Position numbers and translations under genes: made by a program. Positions 1 through 9,713 of a stretch of 49,152 bases of DNA are shown in pieces. The notes below the pieces were generated by a model that searched no databases, had not been told where the DNA came from, and saw nothing but the letters and a program-made list of their open reading frames with translations. This DNA comes from Bacteroidia bacterium (GTDB lineage: Bacteria; Bacteroidota; Bacteroidia; B-17B0; Aurantibacillaceae): the NCBI GenBank assembly GCA_018000995.1, contig JAGNIU010000023.1, positions 1 through 49,152 on the forward strand, given 5' to 3'. The first letter of the stretch is position 1. Each line of letters opens with the position of its first letter.

Positions 1-104
1 AAATTATTTTTATCGATCAACCAAATTTCATTATCGGTGTTTTTTAAACTGCGGGCTATTTTTAAACCAGCAAATCCGCCACCTATGATAATGATTCGTT
101 TCAT
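1..104 (-). CDS. NAD(P)/FAD-dependent oxidoreductase, probable type II NADH dehydrogenase (partial, N-terminus only)
   Basis: Only the first 34 codons are inside the window; the gene runs off the left edge. The ATG lies at 102-104. The protein begins MKRIIIIGGGFAGLKIAR, an N-terminal Rossmann dinucleotide-binding motif (GGGFAG) followed by an acidic residue at the end of the second strand (WLIDKN). This fits the FAD-binding start of NDH-2-type NADH dehydrogenases, which oxidise NADH and reduce quinone at the membrane. Other two-dinucleotide-binding flavoproteins share the motif, so the exact product is an inference. It is transcribed in the same direction as the dipeptidase gene that starts at 876, 22 bases downstream of that gene's stop. 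Confidence 0.65.
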   Translation of the reverse strand, partial: MKRIIIIGGGFAGLKIARSLKNTDNEIWLIDKNN

Positions 105-126
105 AGGCACTAAAATTACGAAATTC

Positions 127-876
127 TTAAGGGATAAGCGTATAATTTTCGGCTGCAAATAGCTTAGTGCAAGCATTAAAATGCCACCATTCGGAGGTAA
201 TAGGTGTAAAGCCCGCTTTTTTCATTATTTCCCTCAATTTTAAGCGGTTTTTGTAGGCGTCTTTACTTAATTTACCTTGAGAATACATTTCGTTTTCCAA
301 CTTTGGTTGTGCTAATTCCCCAAAGAAATCGAATGGTGTGCCCATATCAAGCAGAACCCCATTTTCATTGATAATTCCCACATCAACGGCAGCTCCAAAA
401 TTATGTAAGGATAATTCGTCCGGCCGCGCCACGTAATTATACTTCTCAATGGGCTTCATTTTCAAAGAATCCCACATCATTTTTTGAATATGAGCTGGTC
501 GGGTTGCATCAAATACAATCAGGTTGTAAAAAGGATGTTCTTGTTTTAAAAATTTTTGTGCGTGATTTAATTTTGTTGCTACGTCGCAAGGAAGATAACA
601 TTGGTCTAATCCTTTATAAAAACTTTTACCCAGAAAATTTTTGTCGGTATTATACAATAAAACAACACGGATATCAGGGTCGAATTCACAAATGTTTACT
701 AAGCCACTTTTTACAAATAGTTTCTCGTAATCTGAGGAGTCACGAACTGTTTTTGGTGCGATGATGGAGTCTTTTTGTTCTGAAACTATCTTGTTTTTGC
801 CAATAGAAGTGCTGTTTTCCTGAGTACAGGATAAGCCAATTAATAAGAATGGAAATATGAGTAAAAATGCTCTCAA
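127..876 (-). CDS. D-alanyl-D-alanine dipeptidase-like lipoprotein (peptidase M15D, VanX/DdpX type)
   Basis: 249 aa. Residues 1-17 form a lipoprotein signal with a lipobox ending LSC, so the protein is probably membrane-anchored on the periplasmic side. The zinc-peptidase signature is visible: LSLHNFGAAVDVGI contains the SxHxxGxAxD ligands, and EWWHFN near the C-terminus supplies the Glu and last His. This family hydrolyses D-Ala-D-Ala. Here the likely job is recycling or trimming of peptidoglycan dipeptides, since no vancomycin-resistance genes are nearby. The start is a TTG at 876; no ATG gives an intact signal peptide. The gene is divergent from yajQ, with 80 bases between the two starts. 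Confidence 0.85.
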   Translation of the reverse strand: MRAFLLIFPFLLIGLSCTQENSTSIGKNKIVSEQKDSIIAPKTVRDSSDYEKLFVKSGLVNICEFDPDIRVVLLYNTDKNFLGKSFYKGLDQCYLPCDVATKLNHAQKFLKQEHPFYNLIVFDATRPAHIQKMMWDSLKMKPIEKYNYVARPDELSLHNFGAAVDVGIINENGVLLDMGTPFDFFGELAQPKLENEMYSQGKLSKDAYKNRLKLREIMKKAGFTPITSEWWHFNACTKLFAAENYTLIP

Positions 877-926
877 AAATTTAATTAATTGTTGTAAACA
901 ATTTTAAGTTTTTTTGTGGTTTTTGT

Positions 927-934
927 TAAATTTG
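927..934 (+). promoter_or_regulatory. Bacteroidota-type -7 promoter element for the yajQ operon
   Basis: TAAATTTG matches the Bacteroidota -7 consensus TAnnTTTG and ends 22 bases before the yajQ ATG. No clear -33 TTTG sits at the expected distance. It would drive yajQ and, given the one-base overlap and close spacing downstream, probably the sugar kinase and purC as well. Confidence 0.5.
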
Positions 935-956
935 ACAATCACAAAAGTAACAAGAA

Positions 957-1445
957 ATGCCTTCATTTGACATAAGCAGTAAAGTTGACGCACAAACATT
1001 GGATAATGCCATTAATGTAGCGAAACGTGAAATTTTAAACCGTTGGGATTTTAAAGACAGTAAAAGTACGGTTGAATTAAATAAAAAAGATTTAATCATC
1101 AATATCACTACTGAAAATGATATGCGCCTGGATGCAATCTTAGACGCTATTCATAGTCGTATGATAAAACAAGGATTAGATCCACGTTCGTTAGATGAAA
1201 AGAAAGCACATTACCCGAGCGGACCGTTTATTAAAAAAGATATTACGGCACGACAAGGAATAGATCCGGAATCTGGTAAAAAAATATTGAAGGATATTAA
1301 AGACAGTAAAATAAAAGTGACTGCTCAGCGTATGGATGAAATCATCCGTGTAAGCAGTAAAAATATTGATGATTTACAAAAAGTGATTGCTTTATGCAGT
1401 AAAGGTAATTATGATGTTCCACTGCAATTTGTAAATATGAAATAA
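957..1445 (+). CDS. yajQ: YajQ family nucleotide (cyclic di-GMP)-binding protein
   Basis: 162 aa, the usual family length. The N-terminus MPSFDISSKVD, the central block ARQGIDPESGKKI and the C-terminal NYDVPLQFVNMK are typical of YajQ (DUF520). The fold is two ferredoxin-like domains. Some members bind cyclic di-GMP and act as transcription co-regulators; others were reported to bind tRNA or nucleotides, so the role in this organism is not fixed by sequence. It is a cytosolic protein with no signal peptide. Its stop codon overlaps the ATG of the sugar kinase by one base (TAATG), indicating co-transcription and coupled translation. Confidence 0.92.
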   Translation: MPSFDISSKVDAQTLDNAINVAKREILNRWDFKDSKSTVELNKKDLIINITTENDMRLDAILDAIHSRMIKQGLDPRSLDEKKAHYPSGPFIKKDITARQGIDPESGKKILKDIKDSKIKVTAQRMDEIIRVSSKNIDDLQKVIALCSKGNYDVPLQFVNMK

Positions 1446-2473
1446 TGATAATAAGAAGCAAAGCCCCTTTACGAATTGGATTAGCCGGTGGCGGAACAGA
1501 TGTTTCTCCATACTCTGATTTATTTGGAGGCGCTATTTTAAATGCAACGATTGATTTATATGCTTATGCTTCATTAGAACCTCTTAATAATGGAAAAATC
1601 GAATTTTGTATTGATGGTTCTGATAAATGTTTAGTACTTGATTCAAAGGAGAAATTAGAATTGATTGAAGGTTTCGAATTATTTATTGGCGTTTACAATC
1701 GTGTTATCAAGCAATTTAATTTAAAGCCATTATCGTTTCGTTTAACTTCTTTTATTGAGGCGCCGCAAGGTTCCGGTCTTGGTACTTCTTCTACAATTGT
1801 TGTTTCTTTATTAGGCGCTTTTATTGAGTGGTTAAAATTACCATTGGGAAATTATGATATTGCGCATTTAGCTTACGAGATTGAACGTATTGATTTAAAT
1901 ATGTCGGGTGGAAAGCAAGATCAATACGCTGCAACATTTGGTGGTGTAAATTATATTGAATTTTTAAGTAACGACAGAGTAATTGTAAATCCATTACAAT
2001 TGAAACCTGAAATTTTAAATGAACTGGAATTGAATTTACTTTTATATTTTACAGCAACACAGCGTTTATCTGCTACCATCATAAACGAGCAAGTACAAAA
2101 TGTAAAAGATAAGAACGAGAAATCAGTTGATGCGATGCATAATTTGAAAGAGCAGGCGCATCAAATGAAAGATGCTTTGTTGCGGGGTGAATTAAATAAA
2201 ATTGGTGAGATTCTAAGTTTCGGATGGAAAAATAAAAAAGATATGGCGCATTCTATTTCCAATTCGTTAATTGATAGTATTTACGATACAGCAATTAAAA
2301 GCGGCGCAACAGGTGGAAAAATTTCAGGAGCGGGTGGAGGCGGCTTTATGTTTTTCTTTTGTCCACTTATAACAAAAATGAAAGTATTACAAGCTATAGA
2401 AAAATTAGGCGGAAAATCCCAACCTTTTAAATTCACGCAACAGGGATTAACAACATGGACAATCAACAATTAA
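1445..2473 (+). CDS. GHMP family sugar kinase, D-glycero-D-manno-heptose 7-phosphate kinase-like
   Basis: 342 aa. It opens with [20 protein letters not shown], characteristic of the HddA-type branch of GHMP kinases. The ATP-binding motif GSGLGTSST is at residues 109-117, and the C-terminal glycine-rich GHMP motif ([16 protein letters not shown]) is intact. Such enzymes phosphorylate heptose 7-phosphate or fucose-like sugars for nucleotide-sugar synthesis, feeding LPS, capsule or S-layer glycans. The substrate cannot be decided from sequence, and no other heptose genes are in the window. The gene lies in an apparent operon between yajQ and purC, overlapping the first by one base. Confidence 0.82.
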   Translation: MIIRSKAPLRIGLAGGGTDVSPYSDLFGGAILNATIDLYAYASLEPLNNGKIEFCIDGSDKCLVLDSKEKLELIEGFELFIGVYNRVIKQFNLKPLSFRLTSFIEAPQGSGLGTSSTIVVSLLGAFIEWLKLPLGNYDIAHLAYEIERIDLNMSGGKQDQYAATFGGVNYIEFLSNDRVIVNPLQLKPEILNELELNLLLYFTATQRLSATIINEQVQNVKDKNEKSVDAMHNLKEQAHQMKDALLRGELNKIGEILSFGWKNKKDMAHSISNSLIDSIYDTAIKSGATGGKISGAGGGGFMFFFCPLITKMKVLQAIEKLGGKSQPFKFTQQGLTTWTINN

Positions 2474-3426
2474 AAGATACTATGAACTCAATTACAGAAA
2501 CTAACTTCAAATTTCCGAAGCAAACTAAAGTTTATAAAGGTAAGGTACGCGATGTATATACCATTGATGGAAAATATTTGGTCATGGTAGCCAGCGATCG
2601 TATTAGCGCATTTGATGTTGTTTTACCAAGAGGAATACCTTACAAAGGACAAGTTCTTAATTTAATTGCAAAGAAATTTTTAGAGGCAACAAAAGATATT
2701 GTACCAAATTGGTTATTGGGTACGCCTCACCCAAATGTAAGTGTAGGTAAAATGTGCGAACCTTTTAAAGTGGAAATGGTTATACGTGGTTACGTAGCCG
2801 GACACGCAGCAAGAACCTACAACGAAGGAAAACGTGTTTTATGTGGCGTGAAATTGCCTGAAGGATTAAAAGAGAATGATAAATTTCCTGAACCAATTAT
2901 TACTCCAACTACAAAGGCTTCTGAAGGTCACGATGAAGATATTAGTAGAGAGGAAATTTTGAAGCAAGGTATTGTTGAGGAAAAATATTACGTGCAATTA
3001 GAAAAATATACAAGAGCTTTATACGCGCGCGGACAAGAAATCGCCAATAAAATGGGATTGATTTTAGTAGATACTAAATATGAATTTGGTTTATATAACG
3101 GAGAGGTAACTTTAATGGATGAAATTCACACACCGGATTCATCTCGTTATTTTTATAAGGAAGGTTACGAAGAGCGTCAGAAAAAAGGGGAGGAACAAAA
3201 ACAACTAAGTAAAGAATTCGTCCGCCGGTGGTTAATTGAAAATGGTTTTCAAGGGAAGGAAGGACAAACTGTTCCAGTAATGAATGACGAGTGGGTAAAA
3301 GAAATTTCTGACCGTTACATTGAATTATACGAAAAAGTAACAGGTGAAAAATTCGTAAAACACGATGCGCTTAATTTTAATAGAGAAATTGAAGAAAGAG
3401 TCGGTGCTTTTTTAGCTAAACTTTAA
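2455..3426 (+). CDS. purC: Phosphoribosylaminoimidazole-succinocarboxamide synthase (SAICAR synthetase)
   Basis: 323 aa. PurC joins aspartate to CAIR using ATP in de novo purine synthesis (cytosol). The family signatures are clear: the N-terminal GKVRDVY lid motif, [19 protein letters not shown], a central [14 protein letters not shown] block, and [10 protein letters not shown] followed by [11 protein letters not shown]. Two starts are possible. The ATG at 2455 overlaps the kinase gene by 19 bases; an internal ATG at 2482 (residue 10) lies 8 bases after the kinase stop and would remove a non-conserved lead. The conserved region starts later than both, so sequence does not decide. Confidence 0.95.
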   Translation: MDNQQLKDTMNSITETNFKFPKQTKVYKGKVRDVYTIDGKYLVMVASDRISAFDVVLPRGIPYKGQVLNLIAKKFLEATKDIVPNWLLGTPHPNVSVGKMCEPFKVEMVIRGYVAGHAARTYNEGKRVLCGVKLPEGLKENDKFPEPIITPTTKASEGHDEDISREEILKQGIVEEKYYVQLEKYTRALYARGQEIANKMGLILVDTKYEFGLYNGEVTLMDEIHTPDSSRYFYKEGYEERQKKGEEQKQLSKEFVRRWLIENGFQGKEGQTVPVMNDEWVKEISDRYIELYEKVTGEKFVKHDALNFNREIEERVGAFLAKL

Positions 3427-3562
3427 AATTAGCGAAAAATCTGTATTTTATATTTCTATTTTTAGATGGTCTATAATAGATTCCTGCAAATATATTTTCT
3501 AAAGGGTAGCTCTTTAATCCTAGAAAGAATAGTCTAAAAGAACTATCGTCGCTAAATAAAAT

Positions 3563-4819
3563 TTAATTTTTAATAATCTTTCCCTGTAATACTTCGTTGT
3601 TATTAAGTATGCGGTAGAAATATAAGCCGTTACCAAGTTGAGCAGTTGATATTTTGGCTTTTCCAATAAACTTTTCCCTGAGAACTTCTTTCGATGTAAT
3701 GTCGTATAAAATTAACTCCGAAGATTTATCGCTTTCCATCGAAATATGTAGCGCATCCCGGAAAGGATTTGGGTAAAATGAAATGGAAGATTCATTAAGT
3801 CTATTTTCATTAAGTTCTGTCATTGTGCAATTGGTATTGAATGGGGTGAAATTAACCAACCCGCATGCTGTATTAATAATGCCATCATAAATTTTTGAAC
3901 CAATGGTGCCGGTGTTATTAGTACACCAACAATTACCTGATAAATCGGCATTATTGGCAGTTAACAAACGGATATTGTAATTTGAATTATTACAGATGAA
4001 ATTATTTGTAAAAGTAATTGATCCGTTAAAGTAAGTCATTATCTCAACACCATTGTAATTATTAGAAACATTGTTGTTTATAAAAGTATTATTTACTGCA
4101 TTGAACATGCAATTAACGCCAATGTAATTATTTACAACTGTACAGCCCCGTGTTATACCATAAGGCGATAATGCAATCCCTGTGTTGTTGGCAAAATAAC
4201 AGGAATCTACAATCCCGAATCCATACAGACCGTCAGTGTTATTTAAAAACTCACTATTACTGACTCTCGAACTGAACTGGCAATAATCTAATCCAAGTGT
4301 ATTGAATTCGAATTTGCATCTATCAAAAGAAGTGGAAGGTAAACCTCCATCATGATTTACTTTATTGTTATAGGCGAAATAACTGTGCTTAAAAACATAC
4401 GGACCATGATAAGCCAAATCGAGATCAATAAACCTATTGGCATACAAACCCTTTACAAAATACATGGTAACCTGATTACCGACGCCAAGGGGGTTGGTTG
4501 TTCCAATGGCTTTAATTCCTCCCCAGGAACCTTTTGTTGGTGTAAGGGAATTAGATGTAAAAGTAATTGAGTCAACTTTTGTGCCAATGGCAGATAAAGC
4601 ACCTCTGATTTCAAGAGAGGCTCCCGAATTGAATTTTACAGTCACACCCGGATCTATAGTTAGCGTGAAGCCGCTAAAAACAACAAGGTTTCCGGATACT
4701 ATATACGGACTCCCGGAAAGCGGCCAGACCGTATTAGATAATATACTTCCTGAAACAGCAGTTTGTGCATTTGAGGTCAGCGAAGAAATAAAAAATAGTA
4801 AGAGTATAAGTTTTTTCAT
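3563..4819 (-). CDS. Secreted right-handed beta-helix protein with T9SS type A sorting domain
   Basis: 418 aa. A Sec signal peptide (residues 1-18, ending SNAQ) is followed by a region rich in short NN/GN-type beta-solenoid repeats (about 60-320: many NNxF, NNY and NNTG turns), consistent with a right-handed parallel beta-helix. Near residue 340 comes a typical T9SS C-terminal sorting domain: SFYPNPFRDALHI, then a beta-sandwich ending YRILNNNEVLQGKIIKN. The protein should cross the outer membrane through the type IX system and be cleaved or surface-anchored. No catalytic motif is recognised; carbohydrate binding or lyase activity is possible because beta-helices are common in such enzymes. 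It lies downstream of lon with an 87-base gap. Confidence 0.8.
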   Translation of the reverse strand: MKKLILLLFFISSLTSNAQTAVSGSILSNTVWPLSGSPYIVSGNLVVFSGFTLTIDPGVTVKFNSGASLEIRGALSAIGTKVDSITFTSNSLTPTKGSWGGIKAIGTTNPLGVGNQVTMYFVKGLYANRFIDLDLAYHGPYVFKHSYFAYNNKVNHDGGLPSTSFDRCKFEFNTLGLDYCQFSSRVSNSEFLNNTDGLYGFGIVDSCYFANNTGIALSPYGITRGCTVVNNYIGVNCMFNAVNNTFINNNVSNNYNGVEIMTYFNGSITFTNNFICNNSNYNIRLLTANNADLSGNCWCTNNTGTIGSKIYDGIINTACGLVNFTPFNTNCTMTELNENRLNESSISFYPNPFRDALHISMESDKSSELILYDITSKEVLREKFIGKAKISTAQLGNGLYFYRILNNNEVLQGKIIKN

Positions 4820-4906
4820 GCAAAGAAGTGATAAAATTAAACCTACTGAGTTCCCTAAAAGATCCTATAACAAATATAAGATTTTTTACATGAAAAACAA
4901 GGTTTA

Positions 4907-7336
4907 TTATTTCACCTTTTCCTTCAATAAAGCTAATTCCAGTACTTCGCTCATTTGCGCAACGTAATTAAATTTCAGGCCTTTTAAATAATCGGCTTTA
5001 ATCTCATCAACGTCTTTTTTATTCTCAGCACAAAGAATTATTTCTTTAATTCCCGCACGTTTCGCGGCCAATATTTTTTCTTTAATTCCGCCAACAGGCA
5101 ATACTTTTCCACGCAAAGTAATTTCTCCTGTCATAGCCACACCGCGTTTTACTTTACGGTGTGTTAAAGCGCTGGCAATAGAAGTCATCATGGCAATACC
5201 TGCACTTGGACCATCCTTAGGCGTTGCGCCTTCAGGTACGTGTACATGAATATGGTAATTATCAAAAATATCCGGATCTAAATCCAAAATATCAGGATGT
5301 GATTTTAAGAATTCAAGAGCAAGCGTTGCGCTTTCTTTCATTACGTCACCCAAATTTCCTGTCAAAGTTAATTTTTGAGTTTTGCCTTTACTTAAACTGG
5401 TTTCAATAAATAAAATATCACCACCAACTTGCGTCCAAGCCAAACCTGTAACAACTCCGGCTGAATCGTTTCCTTGGTATTTATCTTTAATGTGAGCCGG
5501 ACCTAAAATTTTCGCTAAAGATTCTTCAGTAATTTTTGGTTCGTCTTTTCCGGCTGCAATGTGTACTGCAACGTGACGCGCAATTTTCGAAATCTTCTTT
5601 TCTAAATTACGAACTCCGCTTTCGGAAGTATAATTCTCAATAACATGTTCAATTACTTTATCACTTAACTTAAGTTGAGATTTTTTCAAACCTGTTTCTT
5701 CAGTTTGTTTTGGAACTAAGTGACGTTTTGCAATTTCTAATTTTTCTTCTACTGTATAACCATTCACTTCAATAATTTCCATACGGTCGCGCAAGGCGGG
5801 TTGAATAGTATTTAAATTATTACAAGTGGCCACAAACATCACTTTACTTAAGTCATAATCCATTTCTAAGAAATTATCGTAGAAATTTGAATTTTGTTCA
5901 GGATCCAAAACTTCCAATAGAGCAGAGGATGGGTCACCATGAAAATCATTTCCCACTTTATCAATTTCATCTAAGACAAAAACAGGATTTGAAGTCTGAA
6001 CCTTTTTTAAATTTTGTAAAACTCGTCCCGGCATTGCGCCAATATAAGTTTTGCGGTGACCGCGAATTTCACTTTCATCTTTCAATCCGCCTAAACTCAT
6101 GCGGATATATTTTCTACCTAAAGCTTTTGCTATACTTTTTCCTAACGAAGTTTTACCAACACCAGGAGGTCCGTATAAACAAAGGATTGGTGCTTTTAAA
6201 TCGCCTTTTAATTTAATAACGGCAAGATGTTCTAAAATACGTTCTTTAACTTTTTCTAAACCGTAATGATCTTCATTTAAAACTTTCTCAGCGTGTTTAA
6301 TGTCGAAATTATCTTGCGTGTATTCTCCCCAAGGCAATTCAAGCATTAACTCAATATAATTCGTTTGCACACCGTATTCGGCGGCATTTGGATTCATGCG
6401 CTGAAGTTTGCTAAAACTCTTATCAAAAATAGCTTGAACTTCTTTTGTCCACTTTTTGTTTTTAGCTTTTTCTTTAAACTCGTTTAACTCTTGCTCAAAA
6501 TTATTTCCGCCCAATTCATCTTGGATGGTTTTCATTTGTTGATGCAAGAAATATTCGCGTTGTTGTTTGTCTAAATCGTGTTTTGTTTTATCCTGAATCT
6601 GATTTTTTAATTCCAGCATTTGCAATTCTTTGTTCAGATTTGCTAAAACTAATAACGAACGCTGTTTTAAATCCGGAACTTCCAACATACTTTGTTTGTC
6701 GGCCGTGCTGGCGTTCATATTCGAAGAAATAAAATTGATAAGGAAAGTAGTACTCTCAATATTATTCAAAGCAAAACCGGCTTCAGTAGGAATGTTAGGT
6801 GATTGCTTAATGATTTGATGTGAAATTTCTTTTAAGTTAGAAACGATAGCTGCAAATTCCTTATCACCTTTTGGTGGTTTTACTTCATCAAAGGCTTCAA
6901 CTTTTGCTTTGTGATAAGGTTCGCTTTGTGTAAATTCTTTTATTTTGAAACGTTTTTTACCTTGAATGATAACAGTTGTATTACCATCGGGCATGCGCAA
7001 CATTTTAATGATGTGTGCAACAGTTCCTATTGTATTTAAATCTTCAAAAGCAGGTTCCTCTATTGAATCTTTTTTCTGTGAAACAACACCAATGGTTTTA
7101 TCGCCTTTGTAGGATTCTTTAATAAGGGCAATGGATTTATCGCGCCCAACTGTAATTGGAATAACTACACCGGGAAAAAGTACTGTATTCCGAAGCGGTA
7201 ATATTGGCAGTACATCAGGCAGTTGTTCAGCCTGCATATTATCTTCATCCTCTAATGAAAGTAGGGGTATAAAATCGCTATCCTCGTCAATTGCAGGGTT
7301 AAAGGGCATTCGGTCGCTATCACTAAAAAAATTCAT
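4907..7336 (-). CDS. lon: ATP-dependent endopeptidase Lon
   Basis: 809 aa, full length for bacterial Lon (LonA). The N-terminal substrate-recognition domain begins near residue 42 (LPILPLRNTVLFPGVVIPI), preceded by an acidic extension. A coiled-coil region leads into the AAA+ module with Walker A GPPGVGKTS and Walker B VFVLDEIDK. The C-terminal protease domain carries the Ser-Lys dyad: Ser711 in DGPSAG and Lys754 in GGIKEK. Lon degrades misfolded and regulatory proteins in the cytosol. It follows the alpha-oxoamine synthase gene on the same strand, separated by an intrinsic terminator, so it is probably transcribed separately. Confidence 0.97.
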   Translation of the reverse strand: MNFFSDSDRMPFNPAIDEDSDFIPLLSLEDEDNMQAEQLPDVLPILPLRNTVLFPGVVIPITVGRDKSIALIKESYKGDKTIGVVSQKKDSIEEPAFEDLNTIGTVAHIIKMLRMPDGNTTVIIQGKKRFKIKEFTQSEPYHKAKVEAFDEVKPPKGDKEFAAIVSNLKEISHQIIKQSPNIPTEAGFALNNIESTTFLINFISSNMNASTADKQSMLEVPDLKQRSLLVLANLNKELQMLELKNQIQDKTKHDLDKQQREYFLHQQMKTIQDELGGNNFEQELNEFKEKAKNKKWTKEVQAIFDKSFSKLQRMNPNAAEYGVQTNYIELMLELPWGEYTQDNFDIKHAEKVLNEDHYGLEKVKERILEHLAVIKLKGDLKAPILCLYGPPGVGKTSLGKSIAKALGRKYIRMSLGGLKDESEIRGHRKTYIGAMPGRVLQNLKKVQTSNPVFVLDEIDKVGNDFHGDPSSALLEVLDPEQNSNFYDNFLEMDYDLSKVMFVATCNNLNTIQPALRDRMEIIEVNGYTVEEKLEIAKRHLVPKQTEETGLKKSQLKLSDKVIEHVIENYTSESGVRNLEKKISKIARHVAVHIAAGKDEPKITEESLAKILGPAHIKDKYQGNDSAGVVTGLAWTQVGGDILFIETSLSKGKTQKLTLTGNLGDVMKESATLALEFLKSHPDILDLDPDIFDNYHIHVHVPEGATPKDGPSAGIAMMTSIASALTHRKVKRGVAMTGEITLRGKVLPVGGIKEKILAAKRAGIKEIILCAENKKDVDEIKADYLKGLKFNYVAQMSEVLELALLKEKVK

Positions 7337-7414
7337 CTTATTATTGTTAAATCCGAGTAGTAAGATACCAATTCTATGCCAATGTAAAAAACCCGACTTT
7401 ATGGCATAAATATC

Positions 7415-7448
7415 AAAAAAAAGCCCTCCGACTTAGTTGGAAGGCTTT
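7415..7448 (-). terminator. Intrinsic terminator of the alpha-oxoamine synthase gene
   Basis: Read on the minus strand, a 10-bp stem (AAAGCCTTCC paired with GGAGGGCTTT, one G-U pair) with a 9-base loop runs into eight T residues. It starts 18 bases after the stop of the gene ending at 7467 and isolates it from lon downstream. Confidence 0.8.
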
Positions 7449-7466
7449 CAATTACTAATAAATCGA

Positions 7467-8720
7467 TTAAAGATCCACTCTTACTTTCGCAAAAGCTTTG
7501 TTGTAATCACCATTCTTTAATTTTCCTACAATTTTAGAGAAGGATTCAATAGTATATTTTACATCTTCTAAAGTGTGTGTTGCTGTTGGAATTAAACGTA
7601 AAATAATCATCCCTTTGGGAATGACAGGATAGGTTACCATCGAACAGAAAATACCGTAATTCTCACGTAAATCAAATACCATGTTGGTGGCTTCAGGAAT
7701 AGAACCATTTAAATACACGGGCGTAACAGGCGAGTTTGTATCACCAATATTAAAGCCTGCTTTTTGTAATCCGCTTTGTAATGCATGGGTAATTTCCCAT
7801 AATTTTTCTTTGTATTCAGGATGATCACGCATTAATTCTAAACGCTTCAACGCACCAACAACTAATGGCATTGGTAAAGCTTTAGCAAATATTTGCGAAC
7901 GCATATTGTATCTTAAAAACGTAATAATGTTTTTTGTTGAACTGATAAATCCGCCAATTAAAGCAAACGATTTTGCAAATGTTCCGAAGTAAACGTCAAT
8001 CCCATCCTGACAACCTTGTTCAACGCCGGTTCCGCCGCCGCCTTTTCCCATAGTACCAATACCATGAGCGTCATCCACAAATAAACGGAACTTATATTTA
8101 CTCTTTAAAGCAACAATCTCTTTTAATTTTCCTTGGTCGCCGCGCATACCGAAAACACCTTCGGTAATTACTAAAATTCCACCATTAGTTTTCTCAACTA
8201 ATTTTGTGGCGCGGTCCATTTGTTTTTCAAAATCTGCAATATCATTGTGCTTAAACACAAAACGTTTTCCAATATGTAAACGCATGCCGTCTAAAATACA
8301 AGCATGACTTTCGCTATCGTAAACAATCACATCGTGACGGTCAACCAACGAATCAATAGCACTAACCATTGCTTGGTAACCGAAATTACAAAGGATAGTA
8401 TCTTCTTTTTGTACAAAGGCTGATAATTCTCTTTCTAGTTGCTCGTGCTGATCAGAGTTTCCACTCATCATACGTGCACCCATTGGTAAAGCCATGCCAA
8501 ATTTTTGAGCGGCATCAGTATCTGCTTTACGAACTTCAGGATGATTCGCTAATCCTAAATAATTATTTAAACTCCAGTTTAGTAATTTTTTACCGCGAAA
8601 GGTCATGTGCGGACCAATTTCGCCTTCCAATTTAGGAAATGTAAAATAACCGTGAGATTCGTTAGCATACTCGCCAATAGCGCCCATGTTAGCCGTTACT
8701 TTTTCAAAAATGTCTTTCAT
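7467..8720 (-). CDS. Alpha-oxoamine synthase family PLP enzyme (KBL/AONS/serine palmitoyltransferase-like)
   Basis: About 417 aa from the ATG at 8720. PLP-dependent acyl-CoA:amino-acid C-acyltransferases of this family condense an amino acid with an acyl-CoA and release CO2. Visible motifs: NNYLGLANHPEV, GARMMSGNSDQHEQLE, YDSESHACILDG, VDDAHGIGTMGKGG and the Schiff-base lysine in GTFAKSFALIGGF. Family members make 2-amino-3-oxobutyrate, 8-amino-7-oxononanoate, 3-ketosphinganine or sulfonolipid precursors; no bio, tdh or sphingolipid genes are adjacent, so the substrate is open. A reading frame extends 16 codons further upstream, but the -7 promoter element lies inside that extension, which favours the 8720 start. 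Confidence 0.85.
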   Translation of the reverse strand: MKDIFEKVTANMGAIGEYANESHGYFTFPKLEGEIGPHMTFRGKKLLNWSLNNYLGLANHPEVRKADTDAAQKFGMALPMGARMMSGNSDQHEQLERELSAFVQKEDTILCNFGYQAMVSAIDSLVDRHDVIVYDSESHACILDGMRLHIGKRFVFKHNDIADFEKQMDRATKLVEKTNGGILVITEGVFGMRGDQGKLKEIVALKSKYKFRLFVDDAHGIGTMGKGGGGTGVEQGCQDGIDVYFGTFAKSFALIGGFISSTKNIITFLRYNMRSQIFAKALPMPLVVGALKRLELMRDHPEYKEKLWEITHALQSGLQKAGFNIGDTNSPVTPVYLNGSIPEATNMVFDLRENYGIFCSMVTYPVIPKGMIILRLIPTATHTLEDVKYTIESFSKIVGKLKNGDYNKAFAKVRVDL

Positions 8721-8745
8721 AATTGTTGAGAATAGAAATGTTAGG

Positions 8746-8753
8746 CAAAAGTA
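8746..8753 (-). promoter_or_regulatory. -7 promoter element of the alpha-oxoamine synthase gene
   Basis: On the minus strand TACTTTTG matches TAnnTTTG exactly, 25 bases upstream of the ATG at 8720. Its position inside the longer open frame argues against the upstream start at 8768. Confidence 0.6.
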
Positions 8754-8852
8754 CCGTTTTTTGCCCAATTTTGCTTAAAAAAGGGGGTGTTTTGTTCACG
8801 TTTTTCAACAATGTTATGAATTTAAGCACCTATGCTTTAACTTTATTCACTA

Positions 8853-9713
8853 ATGGAAGATACCCATTGCATATTTAACGGACATCTAATCAGTCTATAC
8901 GAACCCGCCATTTCGTTTTCGAATCGCGCGTTTAGGTATGGCGATGCTTTGTTTGAAAGCATTCGTGTTTGTAATGGAAAAATAATGTTCTTGAAAGATC
9001 ATCTTTGCCGCTTAAAATTGGGCATGACGGTTTTGAGAATGAACTTACCTGCCGAATTTAATTTTGAAAACGTTGATGCGTTGATTAAATTATTATTAGT
9101 TAAGAATAGAATAGGTAGAGATGCTCGAATTCGTTTAACTGTTTTTAGAAACGAAGGTGGATTTTATGCGCCTGAGACTAATGATATTTCGTTTTTAATA
9201 GAAGCTGAAAATATTGAAGCCGAGGGGTATGTTTTAAACCAAAAAGGTTTATGGATGGATATTTATGCTGATGTGAAAAAACAAATAAACAAACTATCCA
9301 ATATAAAAAGTGGTAATGCTTTGCTGTATGTAATGGCGGGACTCGCAAAAACATCAATGAAATTAGATGAATGTTTTATCATCAATGAGAATGGAAGCAT
9401 TTGTGAAAGCATCAGCTCCAATGTTTTTATAGTGAAAAATGGTTGTATGTACACTGCTCCGTTAACCGAAGGTTGTGTAGATGGAATTATGCGCCGACAA
9501 ATTTTAAAACTGGCCACTGCCAATAAAGTGCTTACCTTTGAAATGCCTTTAACTATTAACTCTTTAATGAATGGTGATGAAGTGTTTTTAACCAGTTCAA
9601 TAAGAGGAATACGTTGGGTAGGACAATACAAAACAAAATTTTACACCAATAAAATGAGTGTGTTTTTTACTGAGAAATTAAATGAACTCACACTTAATAA
9701 AACAACCGTATGA
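8853..9713 (+). CDS. Class IV PLP-dependent aminotransferase (ADC lyase / branched-chain or D-amino-acid aminotransferase-like)
   Basis: 286 aa. Fold-type IV features: FNGHLI near the N-terminus, [13 protein letters not shown], the PLP lysine at residue 152 ([10 protein letters not shown]) and the phosphate-binding segment [10 protein letters not shown] followed by [14 protein letters not shown]. The family includes 4-amino-4-deoxychorismate lyase (PabC), branched-chain aminotransferase and D-alanine aminotransferase, which short motifs do not separate reliably; the length and FRYGDALFE motif suit PabC-like proteins. Its stop overlaps the pyrF start by four bases (ATGA), so the two are translationally coupled. 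A weak -7 element (TAACTTTA, one mismatch) lies at 8838-8845. Confidence 0.8.
   Translation: MEDTHCIFNGHLISLYEPAISFSNRAFRYGDALFESIRVCNGKIMFLKDHLCRLKLGMTVLRMNLPAEFNFENVDALIKLLLVKNRIGRDARIRLTVFRNEGGFYAPETNDISFLIEAENIEAEGYVLNQKGLWMDIYADVKKQINKLSNIKSGNALLYVMAGLAKTSMKLDECFIINENGSICESISSNVFIVKNGCMYTAPLTEGCVDGIMRRQILKLATANKVLTFEMPLTINSLMNGDEVFLTSSIRGIRWVGQYKTKFYTNKMSVFFTEKLNELTLNKTTV

Noticed and set aside
127..876. Vancomycin-resistance gene vanX
   Set aside because: No vanH, vanA-type ligase or vanRS genes are nearby and the protein is a lipoprotein, whereas resistance VanX is cytosolic; a peptidoglycan-turnover role is more likely.
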